Assembly: GCA_000378025.1 (NCBI GenBank)
Contig: KB899087.1
Span: 1,364,001-1,428,000, forward strand
Source: Xanthobacteraceae bacterium 501b
GTDB taxonomy: Bacteria > Pseudomonadota > Alphaproteobacteria > Rhizobiales > Xanthobacteraceae
Direction of reading: 5' to 3'
DNA: 64,000 bases
The first letter of the stretch is position 1. Each line of letters starts with the position of its first letter. Position numbers and translations under genes: made by a program. The notes below the pieces were generated by a model. That model was not told where the DNA came from and did no database searches. It saw only the letters and a list, made by a program, of their open reading frames with translations. Positions 49,504 to 57,396 of the stretch are shown here, piece after piece.

Positions 49504-50013
49504 CTAATCAGACTTAAAAGGGTTTTCCATTTTAATTTTCTGACATTCATCATAATTCGTATAGGTTGCGGAGACGAATACAGCGCTCTTGTCGTACATC
49601 GGCAATAGGCGACTTACTCCGATTATTTTTATGTCTCCGTCCGTAGTCCATTTCCACATGCCGTACATCGATGCCGGGACAACAGGCTCCCCGTAGGCAT
49701 CTGTAAGCTGAGAGATAATAGTTGAAGCCACCCGAGATGCTTTTTCTTGCGTCAGCAACCCCGTCGACCCAACGATAGAGCAGACACCATCTTCGGGCGT
49801 TGCTGTCACACTATACTCTTTGAGCAGGGGGTGAGGAGCCGGCACCGTCTTCAAGTCATAAACCGTATCTGACTTCTTGTTCTTTTTGGCTGCGATGTCC
49901 TTTAGTCGCGCGCCCATCGGCACACCGAACATCTGATTGATGTCGGACGCCATCGAACTCGGCGCTTCAATCGCGAGAGCGACAAGAACACATATGCCAA
50001 TCATAGTTCGCAT
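49504..50013 (-). CDS. Secreted protein, candidate lysogenic conversion gene
   Basis: A 169-residue protein with a signal peptide (MRTMIGICVLVALAIEAPSS, then MASD) and a mature part with ARLKDIAAKKNKKSDTVYDL and two late cysteines. Its gene is flanked by the CI gene and the rightward early operon but faces away from the latter. The DNA is strikingly AT-richer than any neighbour, a mark of recent acquisition. Genes at this place are often expressed from the prophage and alter the host. No family is recognised. Confidence 0.75.
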   Translation of the reverse strand: MRTMIGICVLVALAIEAPSSMASDINQMFGVPMGARLKDIAAKKNKKSDTVYDLKTVPAPHPLLKEYSVTATPEDGVCSIVGSTGLLTQEKASRVASTIISQLTDAYGEPVVPASMYGMWKWTTDGDIKIIGVSRLLPMYDKSAVFVSATYTNYDECQKIKMENPFKSD

Positions 50014-50062
50014 GCTTACGGCCCCCCGGAGCCTACTGTAACGAGTAGCAGCCATTGGGCCA

Positions 50063-50111
50063 TGTCGGATTTCGACATATCGCGCTTGACACACTATGTC
50101 GAAATCCGACA
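50063..50111 (+). promoter_or_regulatory. Early-right promoter flanked by two repressor operators
   Basis: TGTCGGATTTCGACA at 50063-50077 and its exact inverse TGTCGAAATCCGACA at 50097-50111 flank a consensus TTGACA -35 box at 50086-50091. A -10 box would fall in the second operator, although no strong hexamer is visible (ACATGT at 17-base spacing). Repressor binding would block the rightward operon from 50149 on. Confidence 0.82.
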
Positions 50112-50148
50112 TGTTGCGCCCCATCACCCCGCTGATGGGAGCACCGCG

Positions 50149-50424
50149 ATGCACAGTCCCTTTTCTTCCTCGACCTCCGCCCTCAACCTGCCGCCCCATG
50201 AGGCTGGCGCCATCTGCGACCGCGTCTCCGCCGCCGTGCGGGCCGAAGCCTATGGCGACACGGTCGAGCGCCTCGCCCGCGATGTCGAAGCCATCATCGC
50301 CCGCCAGGGCAGCATGCAGGAGGAAGACCTCCTGACGCTCGGCTGGTCCAAGCCCGCGCTGGTGGAAACCCTGCCGGACGCGCTGGACCTTGTCCGCGCC
50401 CGCGCCAGCCGCTCCCTTTCCTGA
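50149..50424 (+). CDS. First gene of the rightward early operon, unknown
   Basis: A 91-residue, mostly helical acidic protein (AGAICDRVSAAVRAEAYGDT, then RLARDVEAIIARQGSMQEED, then GWSKPALVETLPDALDLVR). The C-terminal half resembles a small wHTH-like helical bundle found in other phage early regions. It starts 38 bases after the second operator. A longer frame starting inside the operator is not used because it would need translation of operator DNA. Confidence 0.65.
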   Translation: MHSPFSSSTSALNLPPHEAGAICDRVSAAVRAEAYGDTVERLARDVEAIIARQGSMQEEDLLTLGWSKPALVETLPDALDLVRARASRSLS

Positions 50425-50676
50425 GATCCCTCCCAGGGACGCCCGGCGGTTTCCTCCTGCCGGGCACTCGCCGGGGCGCGTGCATCCAGCCCCCAGCCCG
50501 CACGCGCCCCGGCCTTTTCGTTTCGAGCAGCGAGAACACGTCCCGTTCTCAGCGTGAGCCCAGAAGCAACCAAGGCTGTTCGCGGCCTCGGCGGCGAAGA
50601 GGGCAAGCAACAGCGCAACACCTTGGGCGTGACAGCCGGAGAGACGGCAACCTTTCAGCCACAGTGGAGCGGAACC

Positions 50677-50955
50677 ATGTCTGGGCCGTCGTCTACCGAG
50701 ATCAAGGGCATCGCCAACGTCGCTTTTCAGGCGCTGTGCGGCGAGACGGAACGCCGCGAGGTGCCGCCCGAACACGCCATTTCCACCATGATCATCGCCA
50801 TGGCGTTCATGGCCGGCACCTACGCCGCCACGGTGAGTGGCATCGCCGGGCGGTCTGTCGAGGAGATCATCGACGACATCACGGAAGGCGCCAGATGCGC
50901 CGCCGATGACGCGAAAGAACTGATGCGCGAAGCGGCCCGGGGGACGGTGCAGTGA
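50677..50955 (+). CDS. Small hypothetical early protein
   Basis: A 92-residue protein, with a helical middle (IANVAFQALCGETERREVPP, ISTMIIAMAFMAGTYAATVS) and an acidic end (EEIIDDITEGARCAADDAKE). The central stretch is hydrophobic but interrupted. It overlaps the next gene by four bases. The 250 bases before it, after the 50149 gene, hold no supported gene. Confidence 0.6.
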   Translation: MSGPSSTEIKGIANVAFQALCGETERREVPPEHAISTMIIAMAFMAGTYAATVSGIAGRSVEEIIDDITEGARCAADDAKELMREAARGTVQ

Positions 50956-51257
50956 CCCTCTACGCCCCCGCCTCGCCCCGGCTTCCGTCCTCGGCCGACT
51001 TCCGCTGCTGCGGTTGCGGCGCCGCGTCGCTCGACGGCGTCAAGCCCTGCGGCTGCCCCTCGATGGTCGGCGCCCGGGGCAACCCGCCCAAGCGTGAGTA
51101 CGTGGTCTTCAAGACCCAGACGCAGGCCCGGCGGCTCGCGCTTTCGGGTCTCATCAAGACGCGCCTGCTTGGGGTTCGCCCGGAAGATCAGGATCTCGTG
51201 CTGGACGATCACGACTGGATCGAGATCGTCGCCGCTCTCGAAGGGGTGGCACCATGA
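50952..51257 (+). CDS. Cys-rich small early protein
   Basis: A 101-residue protein that starts with GTG at a four-base overlap. It has a CCGCG and CGCP pair (FRCCGCGAASLDGVKPCGCP) that could bind zinc, followed by a basic region (KREYVVFKTQTQARRLALSG) and an acidic tail (DLVLDDHDWIEIVAALEG). No family is recognised. It is in the middle of the tightly packed early operon. Confidence 0.6.
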   Translation: MTLYAPASPRLPSSADFRCCGCGAASLDGVKPCGCPSMVGARGNPPKREYVVFKTQTQARRLALSGLIKTRLLGVRPEDQDLVLDDHDWIEIVAALEGVAP

Positions 51258-51793
51258 TCCACCTCCCCGCCTGCCTCCGCCGGCGCCTGCTGCGCGCCGC
51301 GCTGCGCGTCATGGCCCGTCGCCCGCCGGATATGCTGATCGGCGGGGTGGAGCGCCCCTATATGCGCCGCTGGTGGCTGCTGCCGCGCAATCGCTGGTTC
51401 AACGTCTACCTGCACGATTTCCGCCGTCCGGACGATGACCGCGCTTTGCACGATCACCCATGGCCCTCGCTCTCGGTGCTGCTGCAGGGCGATCTGATCG
51501 AGACCTACGCGCCCATCCCGGCGCTGGCGGCAGAGCTCGCGCACCAGCGCACGCGGTTCCTCACCCCGGGCGCCATCGTCTGGCGCGGCCCCCGCTTCGC
51601 CCATCGCCTCAGCCTCACTTGGCACCCGCAAACGCTGGAGCCGGTGCCGGCCATCACCCTCTTCATCATCGGCCCGCGCGTCCGCCTTTGGGGTTTCTGG
51701 TGCCCGAAGGGGAGCCCGGCCGACGGCTGGATTCCGTGGACCCGTTTTGTCTCGAAAGACGATCCCGGTGCCGTCGGCCCGGGCTGCGAGTGA
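51254..51793 (+). CDS. Cupin-like phage protein
   Basis: A 179-residue protein with the sequence ALHDHPWPSLSVLLQGDLIE, then FLTPGAIVWRGPRFAHRLSL. These two blocks, with HDHP and a later His, are the metal-binding strands of a small cupin barrel found in many phages. The N terminus is basic and hydrophobic. The substrate is unknown. It overlaps the preceding gene by four bases. Confidence 0.72.
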   Translation: MIHLPACLRRRLLRAALRVMARRPPDMLIGGVERPYMRRWWLLPRNRWFNVYLHDFRRPDDDRALHDHPWPSLSVLLQGDLIETYAPIPALAAELAHQRTRFLTPGAIVWRGPRFAHRLSLTWHPQTLEPVPAITLFIIGPRVRLWGFWCPKGSPADGWIPWTRFVSKDDPGAVGPGCE

Positions 51794-51801
51794 GGCCCGC
51801 C

Positions 51802-51924
51802 ATGCACCAGCCCGCCCCCATCACCGCCCGCGATATCGGTCTTGCCCTTCGGCAGGCCGGGCACCTCGCCGCCATCCTCGGCTCCGTCGCCGTCGGCCTC
51901 GTCTGGGCCGGCATCCTGTCCTGA
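51802..51924 (+). CDS. Very small membrane protein (40 residues)
   Basis: Starts eight bases after the cupin gene stop. It has the hydrophilic start [20 protein letters not shown] and one hydrophobic helix ([18 protein letters not shown]). It is too short for usual gene finders, but the packing between genes favours translation. Function is unknown. Confidence 0.5.
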   Translation: MHQPAPITARDIGLALRQAGHLAAILGSVAVGLVWAGILS

Positions 51925-51938
51925 AAGGGGAGGTTTCC

Positions 51939-52046
51939 ATGCGTGCCCGCCGCCTCTCGCCGTCCGCCCGCCTCGCCGTCGCGCTCTGGTTCATCGCCAT
52001 CGGCTCGGCCGGCGCCCTGCTGATAGCCGCCGGCATGGGGAGGTGA
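51939..52046 (+). CDS. Very small membrane protein (35 residues)
   Basis: A strong AAAGGGGAGG ribosome-binding site precedes ATG. The protein is basic at the start ([13 protein letters not shown]) and then forms one membrane helix ([19 protein letters not shown]). It lies between the 40-residue membrane protein and the GapR-like gene. The ribosome-binding site makes translation likely. Function is unknown. Confidence 0.55.
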   Translation: MRARRLSPSARLAVALWFIAIGSAGALLIAAGMGR

Positions 52047-52048
52047 GC

Positions 52049-52453
52049 ATGGCGAAATCACCCGTTGATCGCTGGGGCAGCGAGCCGCCCCGCCCGCGCA
52101 AATCCACCAAGGCGGCCGAGACCACGGCCGCGCTTGAGGCGGCGGATATCCCGAACGACGAGCCCCTGTCCGACGCCGCCGCCGGCTTCGCCAAGGAACA
52201 GCTGAAATCCTTCATCGAGCGCGTCGAGCGGCTGGAGGAAGAAAAGAAGACCATCGCCGACGACATCAAGGATGTCTTCGCCGAGGCCAAGGGCACCGGC
52301 TTCGACACCAAGGCCCTGCGCGCCATCATCCGCCGCCGCAAGGCCGACCCGGGCCAACTGGCCGAGCACGAGGCCATCGTCGATCTCTACGCCCAAGCCC
52401 TCGGCATGATCCCATTCGAGCGCACCCCGCTCGGCCAGACGATGGAGGGGTAA
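52049..52453 (+). CDS. GapR-family (DUF2312) DNA-binding protein
   Basis: A 134-residue protein with the DUF2312/GapR core: [20 protein letters not shown], then [20 protein letters not shown], then [15 protein letters not shown]. Host GapR is an alphaproteobacterial chromosome protein that clamps overtwisted DNA ahead of moving replication and transcription machinery. This phage copy has a longer N terminus (about 50 residues). It may assist phage replication or displace the host protein. It lies upstream of the phage beta clamp. Confidence 0.9.
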   Translation: MAKSPVDRWGSEPPRPRKSTKAAETTAALEAADIPNDEPLSDAAAGFAKEQLKSFIERVERLEEEKKTIADDIKDVFAEAKGTGFDTKALRAIIRRRKADPGQLAEHEAIVDLYAQALGMIPFERTPLGQTMEG

Positions 52454-52456
52454 GCC

Positions 52457-52750
52457 ATGCGGCGTTATTTCCACATCCCGCACGGGCGCGAAGACGAGCA
52501 CGCGGCGGCGTTGACCGCCGGGCTCTCCTGTCTTCCCGTCGGCTTCATTGCCACCGTCTGTGGCGTCTGCTCGGGGCGTGGCCAGTACAGGCAAACCTAC
52601 ACGGCCGGCTGTGGCGGCGGGCACTTCAGCATGCCCGGGCCTTGCGACTGCTGCGAAGAGACCGGCCTGCTGCAGGGCGGCCGCCCGGCGCCGATCAGCG
52701 TCGTCAACCAGGTGCTCGTCGCCGCCTCCGATGGAGAGGTGGCGAAATGA
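52457..52750 (+). CDS. Cys-rich protein with DnaJ-like zinc-finger repeats
   Basis: A 97-residue protein containing CGVCSGRGQYRQTYTAGC and CDCCEETGLLQGG. The CxxCxGxG-like spacing resembles half of a DnaJ zinc-finger domain and is seen in small phage proteins. It starts three bases after the GapR-like gene and overlaps the next gene by four. Its role is unknown. Confidence 0.65.
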   Translation: MRRYFHIPHGREDEHAAALTAGLSCLPVGFIATVCGVCSGRGQYRQTYTAGCGGGHFSMPGPCDCCEETGLLQGGRPAPISVVNQVLVAASDGEVAK

Positions 52751-53223
52751 AAGCTCCCCGCGCAGTCGATCTTGAAGAACAACACGACGATCACCTCGCC
52801 CCATGGGTGGAGGCGAAGGTGCAGCAGGCTTTCGAGGAGGAACTGACTGTCATTCTCGGTCAGGCAGAGGCCGATCTGCGCGAGGGTTTGCCGATAGATT
52901 GGCGCGCCCTGCTTGCTGATATCGAGAGCGCGGCGGAAGGCGCCGATTTCGAGGATCGGCGCTGCTGGTTCGTCATTGATATCGACTGCCCCCCCATCGT
53001 CGAGACGATCATCGGCGAGGCGTGGGATCTCGCCCGCGCGGGCGAGACGGCCGATGCGCTGCATCGCCTGTCGCTGCTCACTCGCCCGAAATGGCCGAGC
53101 GAGGCGGCGTGCCGCGATCAATACACCATCGCCATGGCCGAGACCCGGCTCGCCCGGCTCGCGCCGCTGCGCGCGGCCCTTGGTCCCTTCGCCGACACGC
53201 CGCTTGGCGCCACCCTTCTGTGA
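52747..53223 (+). CDS. Hypothetical early protein (158 residues)
   Basis: An acidic, helical protein (LAPWVEAKVQQAFEEELTVI, then QAEADLREGLPIDWRALLAD, then FEDRRCWFVIDIDCPPIVET). It lies between the zinc-finger protein and the beta clamp with tight spacing. No family is recognised. It may be a clamp or replication accessory, by position only. Confidence 0.62.
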   Translation: MKAPRAVDLEEQHDDHLAPWVEAKVQQAFEEELTVILGQAEADLREGLPIDWRALLADIESAAEGADFEDRRCWFVIDIDCPPIVETIIGEAWDLARAGETADALHRLSLLTRPKWPSEAACRDQYTIAMAETRLARLAPLRAALGPFADTPLGATLL

Positions 53224-53230
53224 GGCAATC

Positions 53231-54442
53231 ATGAAGCTCATAGCCGAGCGTACCCATCTACTCGCCGCCCTCAAGGCGGTCGGCCATCTGGCGAAGGCCA
53301 AGGCCAAGATCCCGATGCTCGCCTTCCTGCGCCTGCGCACGGAAGGGGATCGGCTCTTTCTCGCCGCCACGGACCACGATGCCTTTGCCGAAGCGGAAAT
53401 CCCGGCCGACGTCGCCCGGCAAGGCTCCATCTGCGTCGATGCCGCCACGCTGCTGAAGCTGGTGAACGACTTCGCCGAAGGCGCGCAGGTGAGCCTCGAC
53501 GCCAATGACAAGCTGGCGACCCTCAAGGCCGGGCGCTCGCGCTATCAGCTCCATGTGCTCGCCGCGAACGACTTCCCATCCATGTTCGAGCCCAATGGCT
53601 CGATCGCCAAGTTCATGCTGATGCCGGAAGAGGCGCGGCGATTGCTGGACTTGCCGCGCTCCGCCGCCGCCAAGGGGCGTGCAGACCTGTATTATCTGGA
53701 AGGCATCTATCTCCATGCATCGGAGGACGGCGCCACACTCTGGAGTGCCGCCTGCGACACACATGTTCTTATTGTCGCTGACGTCGACGCGCCGGAGGGC
53801 GCGCAGGATCTGCCCCGGAAGGTGGAGGCCGACGACACACGGGCCGCCCGCCCGCGCGGCCTTATGCTGCCGCTGGACAGCGTCGCCCACATCCTGCGTC
53901 TTGGCGAGGTGCCGCTTGAAATCCATGCCGGCGAGAACGTCGTGGCCGTGCGCGCCGCCGCCAGCGGGGTGAAGCTGCATTACGTCACCCGGCTGATCGA
54001 GAACATCTTCCCGCCCTACGAGCGGATCGTTCCGGCGGCCGAGGGCACCTGCCTCACCGTCGCGGGAGATCTCTTCGCCGCCGCGCTTCGGCGCCTTTCC
54101 AGCGTCGCCGGCAGCGAAGAGCGCGCCGTCGGCGTGGAATGGGGCGAGGAGGGCGACCTTTCCCTCTGGCTCGACAATCATGCCGAAGGCATCTATGGCG
54201 CAGAGTCTATCCCCATTGTGGCGTGCACCGGCCCGGGGCGGATAGGCATTCGCCCCGCACTGGCCCTCAAGGCCATGGACGCTCTCGGCGGCGGCAATAT
54301 CGAGATCTGGTCGACCACTGAACTCAAGCCCGTTCGGCTGCGCAGCATCGCCGATCCCGGCCTAATTGCCGTCGTCTGGGTGGCCCGCCTCACCCGCCGC
54401 CCCGAGCACGGCGCCCTCTTCGGCGAGGGAGAGGCGGCATGA
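53231..54442 (+). CDS. Prophage-encoded DNA polymerase III beta subunit (sliding clamp)
   Basis: A 403-residue protein with the three-domain layout of DnaN: MKLIAERTHLLAALKAVGHL, then LRTEGDRLFLAATDHDAFAE, then ITIRLIENIFPPYE-type VTRLIENIFPPYERIVPA near residue 255. The end (LIAVVWVARL) replaces the usual MPMRL, so clamp-partner binding could differ. A phage-owned clamp could recruit host polymerase to phage DNA or give polymerase selectivity. The start follows the previous gene by seven bases. Confidence 0.9.
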   Translation: MKLIAERTHLLAALKAVGHLAKAKAKIPMLAFLRLRTEGDRLFLAATDHDAFAEAEIPADVARQGSICVDAATLLKLVNDFAEGAQVSLDANDKLATLKAGRSRYQLHVLAANDFPSMFEPNGSIAKFMLMPEEARRLLDLPRSAAAKGRADLYYLEGIYLHASEDGATLWSAACDTHVLIVADVDAPEGAQDLPRKVEADDTRAARPRGLMLPLDSVAHILRLGEVPLEIHAGENVVAVRAAASGVKLHYVTRLIENIFPPYERIVPAAEGTCLTVAGDLFAAALRRLSSVAGSEERAVGVEWGEEGDLSLWLDNHAEGIYGAESIPIVACTGPGRIGIRPALALKAMDALGGGNIEIWSTTELKPVRLRSIADPGLIAVVWVARLTRRPEHGALFGEGEAA

Positions 54443-55044
54443 GCATCTCCTACGTCGCCAAGGGCGCGACCGTCTCCGCATGCGGTCGCTTTCGTTACCG
54501 CCTCTGGCGGGAATGGCGCCTGCATCCCGCCCCTTCCCTCTGGAGTATGTGGACCGATGACGACGGTTCGCCGCTCCTTGATGGCGAGGGAGATCCGGTT
54601 GGCTGGCCCAAGGCCTGCATCTTCGTCATGCTCAACCCGTCGACCGCTGATGGCGAACAGGATGACCCGACTATCCGCCGGTGCGTCGGCTTCGCCCGCG
54701 CATGGGGCTATGACCGCATGGAGGTCATCAACCTTTTCGCCCATCGCGCGACAGACCCCCGCGCGCTGCTCGCCCTGAACGATGCCGACGACCCTGTCGG
54801 CCCTGACAACAGGGGCGCCTTTGCCAATGTCCTGTTCGGCAGCTGCCCCGTTGGTCTCGTCGTGTGCGCGTGGGGCGCCCACGGCGGGCATCTCGGCCAG
54901 GACGAGACCGCACTTGGCTGGATCGGCAGTCACAAGCGCTTTGCGCTCGGTCTCACCAAGGCCGGCCATCCCCGCCACCCCCTCTATGTCGGCTCGGCCG
55001 CTGATCTGGTCGAGTTTCGCCCTGCGCGAGGGTGTGCCGCATGA
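54439..55044 (+). CDS. DUF1643-family protein
   Basis: A 201-residue protein with the DUF1643 signature: FVMLNPSTADGEQDDPTIRR, then GFARAWGYDRMEVINLFAHR, then ATDPRALL, and later VVCAWGAHGG. These proteins are common in phages and islands; their biochemical role is not established. It overlaps the clamp gene by four bases. Confidence 0.85.
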   Translation: MSISYVAKGATVSACGRFRYRLWREWRLHPAPSLWSMWTDDDGSPLLDGEGDPVGWPKACIFVMLNPSTADGEQDDPTIRRCVGFARAWGYDRMEVINLFAHRATDPRALLALNDADDPVGPDNRGAFANVLFGSCPVGLVVCAWGAHGGHLGQDETALGWIGSHKRFALGLTKAGHPRHPLYVGSAADLVEFRPARGCAA

Positions 55045-55187
55045 CCGCCAACCCCTCCCGCCCCATCACCATCGTCCTGCTCGGCTTCCTCGCGCTCTGC
55101 CTGGCCGCGATCGACATCCAGCACTTCGGCCTGATGCGCGCCGCGCTCGGCGCCCTCGCGTCGTCCGCTTTCGGAGCAACGCCATGA
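55041..55187 (+). CDS. Very small membrane protein (48 residues)
   Basis: Four-base overlap with the DUF1643 gene and four-base overlap with the next gene. One hydrophobic helix (ITIVLLGFLALCLAAIDI) lies near the start. The overlaps on both sides support translation. Function is unknown. Confidence 0.58.
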   Translation: MTANPSRPITIVLLGFLALCLAAIDIQHFGLMRAALGALASSAFGATP

Positions 55188-55636
55188 CAGACTGGAAGAC
55201 TGTCCCGATCGAGCCAACGACCGTGCAGCTTCGTGCGGGGCAAGATGCTTGGCTTAAGGACCCGCTGCGCCTGTCCAGTACGCTCTACCGTGCAATGGTC
55301 GCCGCCTCTCCGGCGGCGCCGGGCGATGAGGTGGAGCCGGCGGCGCGCTTCTGGATCATCGCCCAGGAAGTAGGGATGTTGCCTGACCAGAAAGGCCCAT
55401 TCCCTGTCAGCCGCTCCGCCGAGATTATCCGAGAATTCATGACCGCAAGGCGGTCGGCCCGCTTGACGTATCTGACTGTGGGGCGCGATGGAACCCCCAT
55501 GGTTGATCACGCGCCGGAGGTACTTCAGATACTCGATGGCCGATCCATGTCGTCGGCGCGAAAGCACAATGACCGTGTTCGAGCGGCAGAAGCCTCCTCG
55601 CCCACCGGGTTGCCCAAGGATGAAGGGGATGCTTGA
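55184..55636 (+). CDS. Hypothetical early protein (150 residues)
   Basis: A protein with an N-terminal region (TDWKTVPIEPTTVQLRAGQD) and a helical middle (RLSSTLYRAMVAASPAAPGD, ARFWIIAQEVGMLPDQKGPF). It overlaps the neighbouring genes on both sides by four to eight bases. No family is recognised. Confidence 0.6.
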   Translation: MTDWKTVPIEPTTVQLRAGQDAWLKDPLRLSSTLYRAMVAASPAAPGDEVEPAARFWIIAQEVGMLPDQKGPFPVSRSAEIIREFMTARRSARLTYLTVGRDGTPMVDHAPEVLQILDGRSMSSARKHNDRVRAAEASSPTGLPKDEGDA

Positions 55637-55787
55637 CCTCGACGACGACCCCCGGGCCGGCAATGACAACCTGCCACCGCCGGTGCGCGGCCGCCTTCCC
55701 ATCCGTTTCTGGCTGATCTTCGTCGGCCTTATCGCGGCGATTGCCTTCGCCTCGGCATGGTGGGCTTTGAGAGGGGTCGCGTCATGA
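55629..55787 (+). CDS. Small membrane protein (52 residues)
   Basis: A charged, Asp-rich start (MLDLDDDPRAGNDNLPPPVR) leads to one membrane helix (FWLIFVGLIAAIAFASAWWA). The start is chosen for an AAGGA site eight bases upstream; an earlier ATG at 55620 is possible. It is the fourth single-helix protein in this operon. Confidence 0.55.
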   Translation: MLDLDDDPRAGNDNLPPPVRGRLPIRFWLIFVGLIAAIAFASAWWALRGVAS

Positions 55788-56095
55788 CGGATGAATCCGC
55801 CAACCTGCGCGCTGCGCCGCCGCTCTATCTCACCGATCACCAGCTGCGCGACATCGTCGCCCCGCATATCGGCGTCGATCGCTTCCGCTCCATCCTAAAG
55901 GCGCTGGAGGCCAAGGGCTTCCCGCGCCAGCACACACTGTTCCGGGGGCGCTACTACCCCGCCGTGCGCACATGGCTGGACGCCAGCAACGGTCTGGGCA
56001 AGACTGCAACCATCGGAATGGCCGAGGATGGCGAAGAAAACTGGGATGCCCCCAAGAAGCGACGCCCCGGGCCTAAAATGGCGGACGCGCACTGA
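55784..56095 (+). CDS. Excisionase-like winged-HTH protein
   Basis: A 103-residue protein with YLTDHQLRDIVAPHIGVDRF, then LKALEAKGFPRQHTLFRGRY, then YPAVRTWLDASNG. This is a small winged HTH of the excisionase/AlpA type. Its gene ends inside the integrase gene (68-base overlap), so the two are co-translated. It likely steers the integrase toward excision. The start follows GAGAGGGG. Confidence 0.75.
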   Translation: MTDESANLRAAPPLYLTDHQLRDIVAPHIGVDRFRSILKALEAKGFPRQHTLFRGRYYPAVRTWLDASNGLGKTATIGMAEDGEENWDAPKKRRPGPKMADAH

Positions 56096-57263
56096 CGCGC
56101 GCCGCACCGCCTATTGGGTGGCCTCTCAGGTTTGCCGCGACTGCAAGGGTTATCCCGATCGCACCGTGCGCCTGGCCGATGGCCTGACCGAGGAACAGGT
56201 CGCCGCCGCTTGCCGCGACCACACCGAGCGTCTTCGGGAATGGATTGCCACTTTCTCCGGCGGTGACAGGCCGTTGACCGTCTATGACGGCACCATCACC
56301 AGTCTTTCCCGGCTCTTTCAGGAACACCCGGACAGTTCCTTTCGCGAGGTGAAGGCGAATACCCGCAAGAGCTATGGCGACAGCCTCAAGGTCATCGAGG
56401 CGACGGTCGGCTCGCGCGTGGTGCCCGGCATCACCGTCCTCGACATCAAGCGCTGGTTCCGCAATTGGGGCGCGCCGGCGGAAGAGGGCAAGCCCCCGCG
56501 CCCCAAGCGCGCGCATGACGCCGTCTCGATGCTCCGCCAGCTGCTGCGCTTCGGCCACGCCCTCGGCTATGACGAATGCGGCACCCTGGCCGAGCGGTTG
56601 AAGAACCTGCGCTTCCAGCGCCCGGGCGCGCGAGAGGAAGAGATGGGGCTCGGCCAGGCCGTCGCCTTCATCGCCAAGGCGCTGGAGCTTGGCGAGCGCG
56701 ACATGGCGATCGGCGTCGCGGCGCAGTTCGAGCTCATGCTGCGCCAGAAAGACATCATCGGCGAATGGGGGCCGGCCAACCCGGAAGCCGCTGGCGCTGT
56801 CCATCATGGCGACGAGACATGGACCGGCGCCTTTCGCTGGGAAAACCTCCCCGGCTGGCGTCTGCGCCTGCGCACCTCCAAGACCAAGGCTCGCACGGTC
56901 TTCGACTTGCAGTCCTATCCCCTGCTCTTCCCTTTGCTGGAGTCGGTGCCGCATGACGAGCGCGTCGGCGCCATCGTCAAGGGTGAGCACGGCCTGCCGG
57001 TGCGCGAGCGCAGCTATCGCAAATGGTACCGGCAGATCGCTCGCGCGGCCGGCATCCCGGACTCGGTATGGTCGATGGACAGCCGCGCCGGCGGCGCCAC
57101 CGAGGCTTTCGAGGCCGGCGCCGACATCCGCGCCATCGCCGCCCACCTCACCCATTCCAACCTGTCGACGACGCCGCGTTACATCCGCAAGACGGAGAAG
57201 CAGACAGCCGAAGTCGCCCGCCTCCGCGCCAGCAGCCGCCCGGTCGAGGGGCCGAAAGACTAG
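56028..57263 (+). CDS. Tyrosine integrase of the large prophage
   Basis: A 411-residue tyrosine recombinase. Residues 85-200 are a SAM-like core-binding domain. The catalytic domain has Arg in FELMLRQKDIIGEW, and the C-terminal part has MDSRAGGATEAFEAGADIRA, then HLTHSNLSTTPRYIRK with the likely nucleophile Tyr. The usual H-x-x-R is changed to D-S-R, a variant found in related phages. It ends 91 bases before attR. It differs strongly from the nested element's integrase. Confidence 0.9.
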   Translation: MAKKTGMPPRSDAPGLKWRTRTDARRTAYWVASQVCRDCKGYPDRTVRLADGLTEEQVAAACRDHTERLREWIATFSGGDRPLTVYDGTITSLSRLFQEHPDSSFREVKANTRKSYGDSLKVIEATVGSRVVPGITVLDIKRWFRNWGAPAEEGKPPRPKRAHDAVSMLRQLLRFGHALGYDECGTLAERLKNLRFQRPGAREEEMGLGQAVAFIAKALELGERDMAIGVAAQFELMLRQKDIIGEWGPANPEAAGAVHHGDETWTGAFRWENLPGWRLRLRTSKTKARTVFDLQSYPLLFPLLESVPHDERVGAIVKGEHGLPVRERSYRKWYRQIARAAGIPDSVWSMDSRAGGATEAFEAGADIRAIAAHLTHSNLSTTPRYIRKTEKQTAEVARLRASSRPVEGPKD

Positions 57264-57354
57264 CAGAACAGCGCGGCATCACGGCCGGAAGGAAGGGAAG
57301 GCGAATGAGCGAACGTCAGAACGGCAGCGAGCCATATCAAGGGGTTGAGGGAGT

Positions 57355-57380
57355 TTCGAATCCTGCTGCCCCGACCAGCC
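57355..57380. repeat. attR core of the large prophage
   Basis: Identical over 26 bases to 2502-2527. Here it is only the 3' end of the tRNA, without the rest of the gene. It lies 91 bases after the integrase stop. Confidence 0.93.
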
Positions 57381-57396
57381 TCGATCCGGCCATCCC

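Larger units (their letters stand above)
2502..57380. mobile_element. HK97/lambda-like siphoprophage in tRNA-Pro
   Basis: A prophage flanked by a 26-bp direct repeat, with an integrase beside the right repeat. It has all modules of a tailed phage: lysis, tail fibre and tip, tape measure, tail tube, neck, HK97-type capsid, portal, terminase, replication, cI/cro-type switch and integrase. Subtracting the nested 10,474-bp insert gives about 44.4 kb, a usual size for this phage type. All structural and most early-left genes are on the minus strand. The only clear structural damage is the insert in terL, so the phage may be inducible if that insert excises. Confidence 0.93.
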
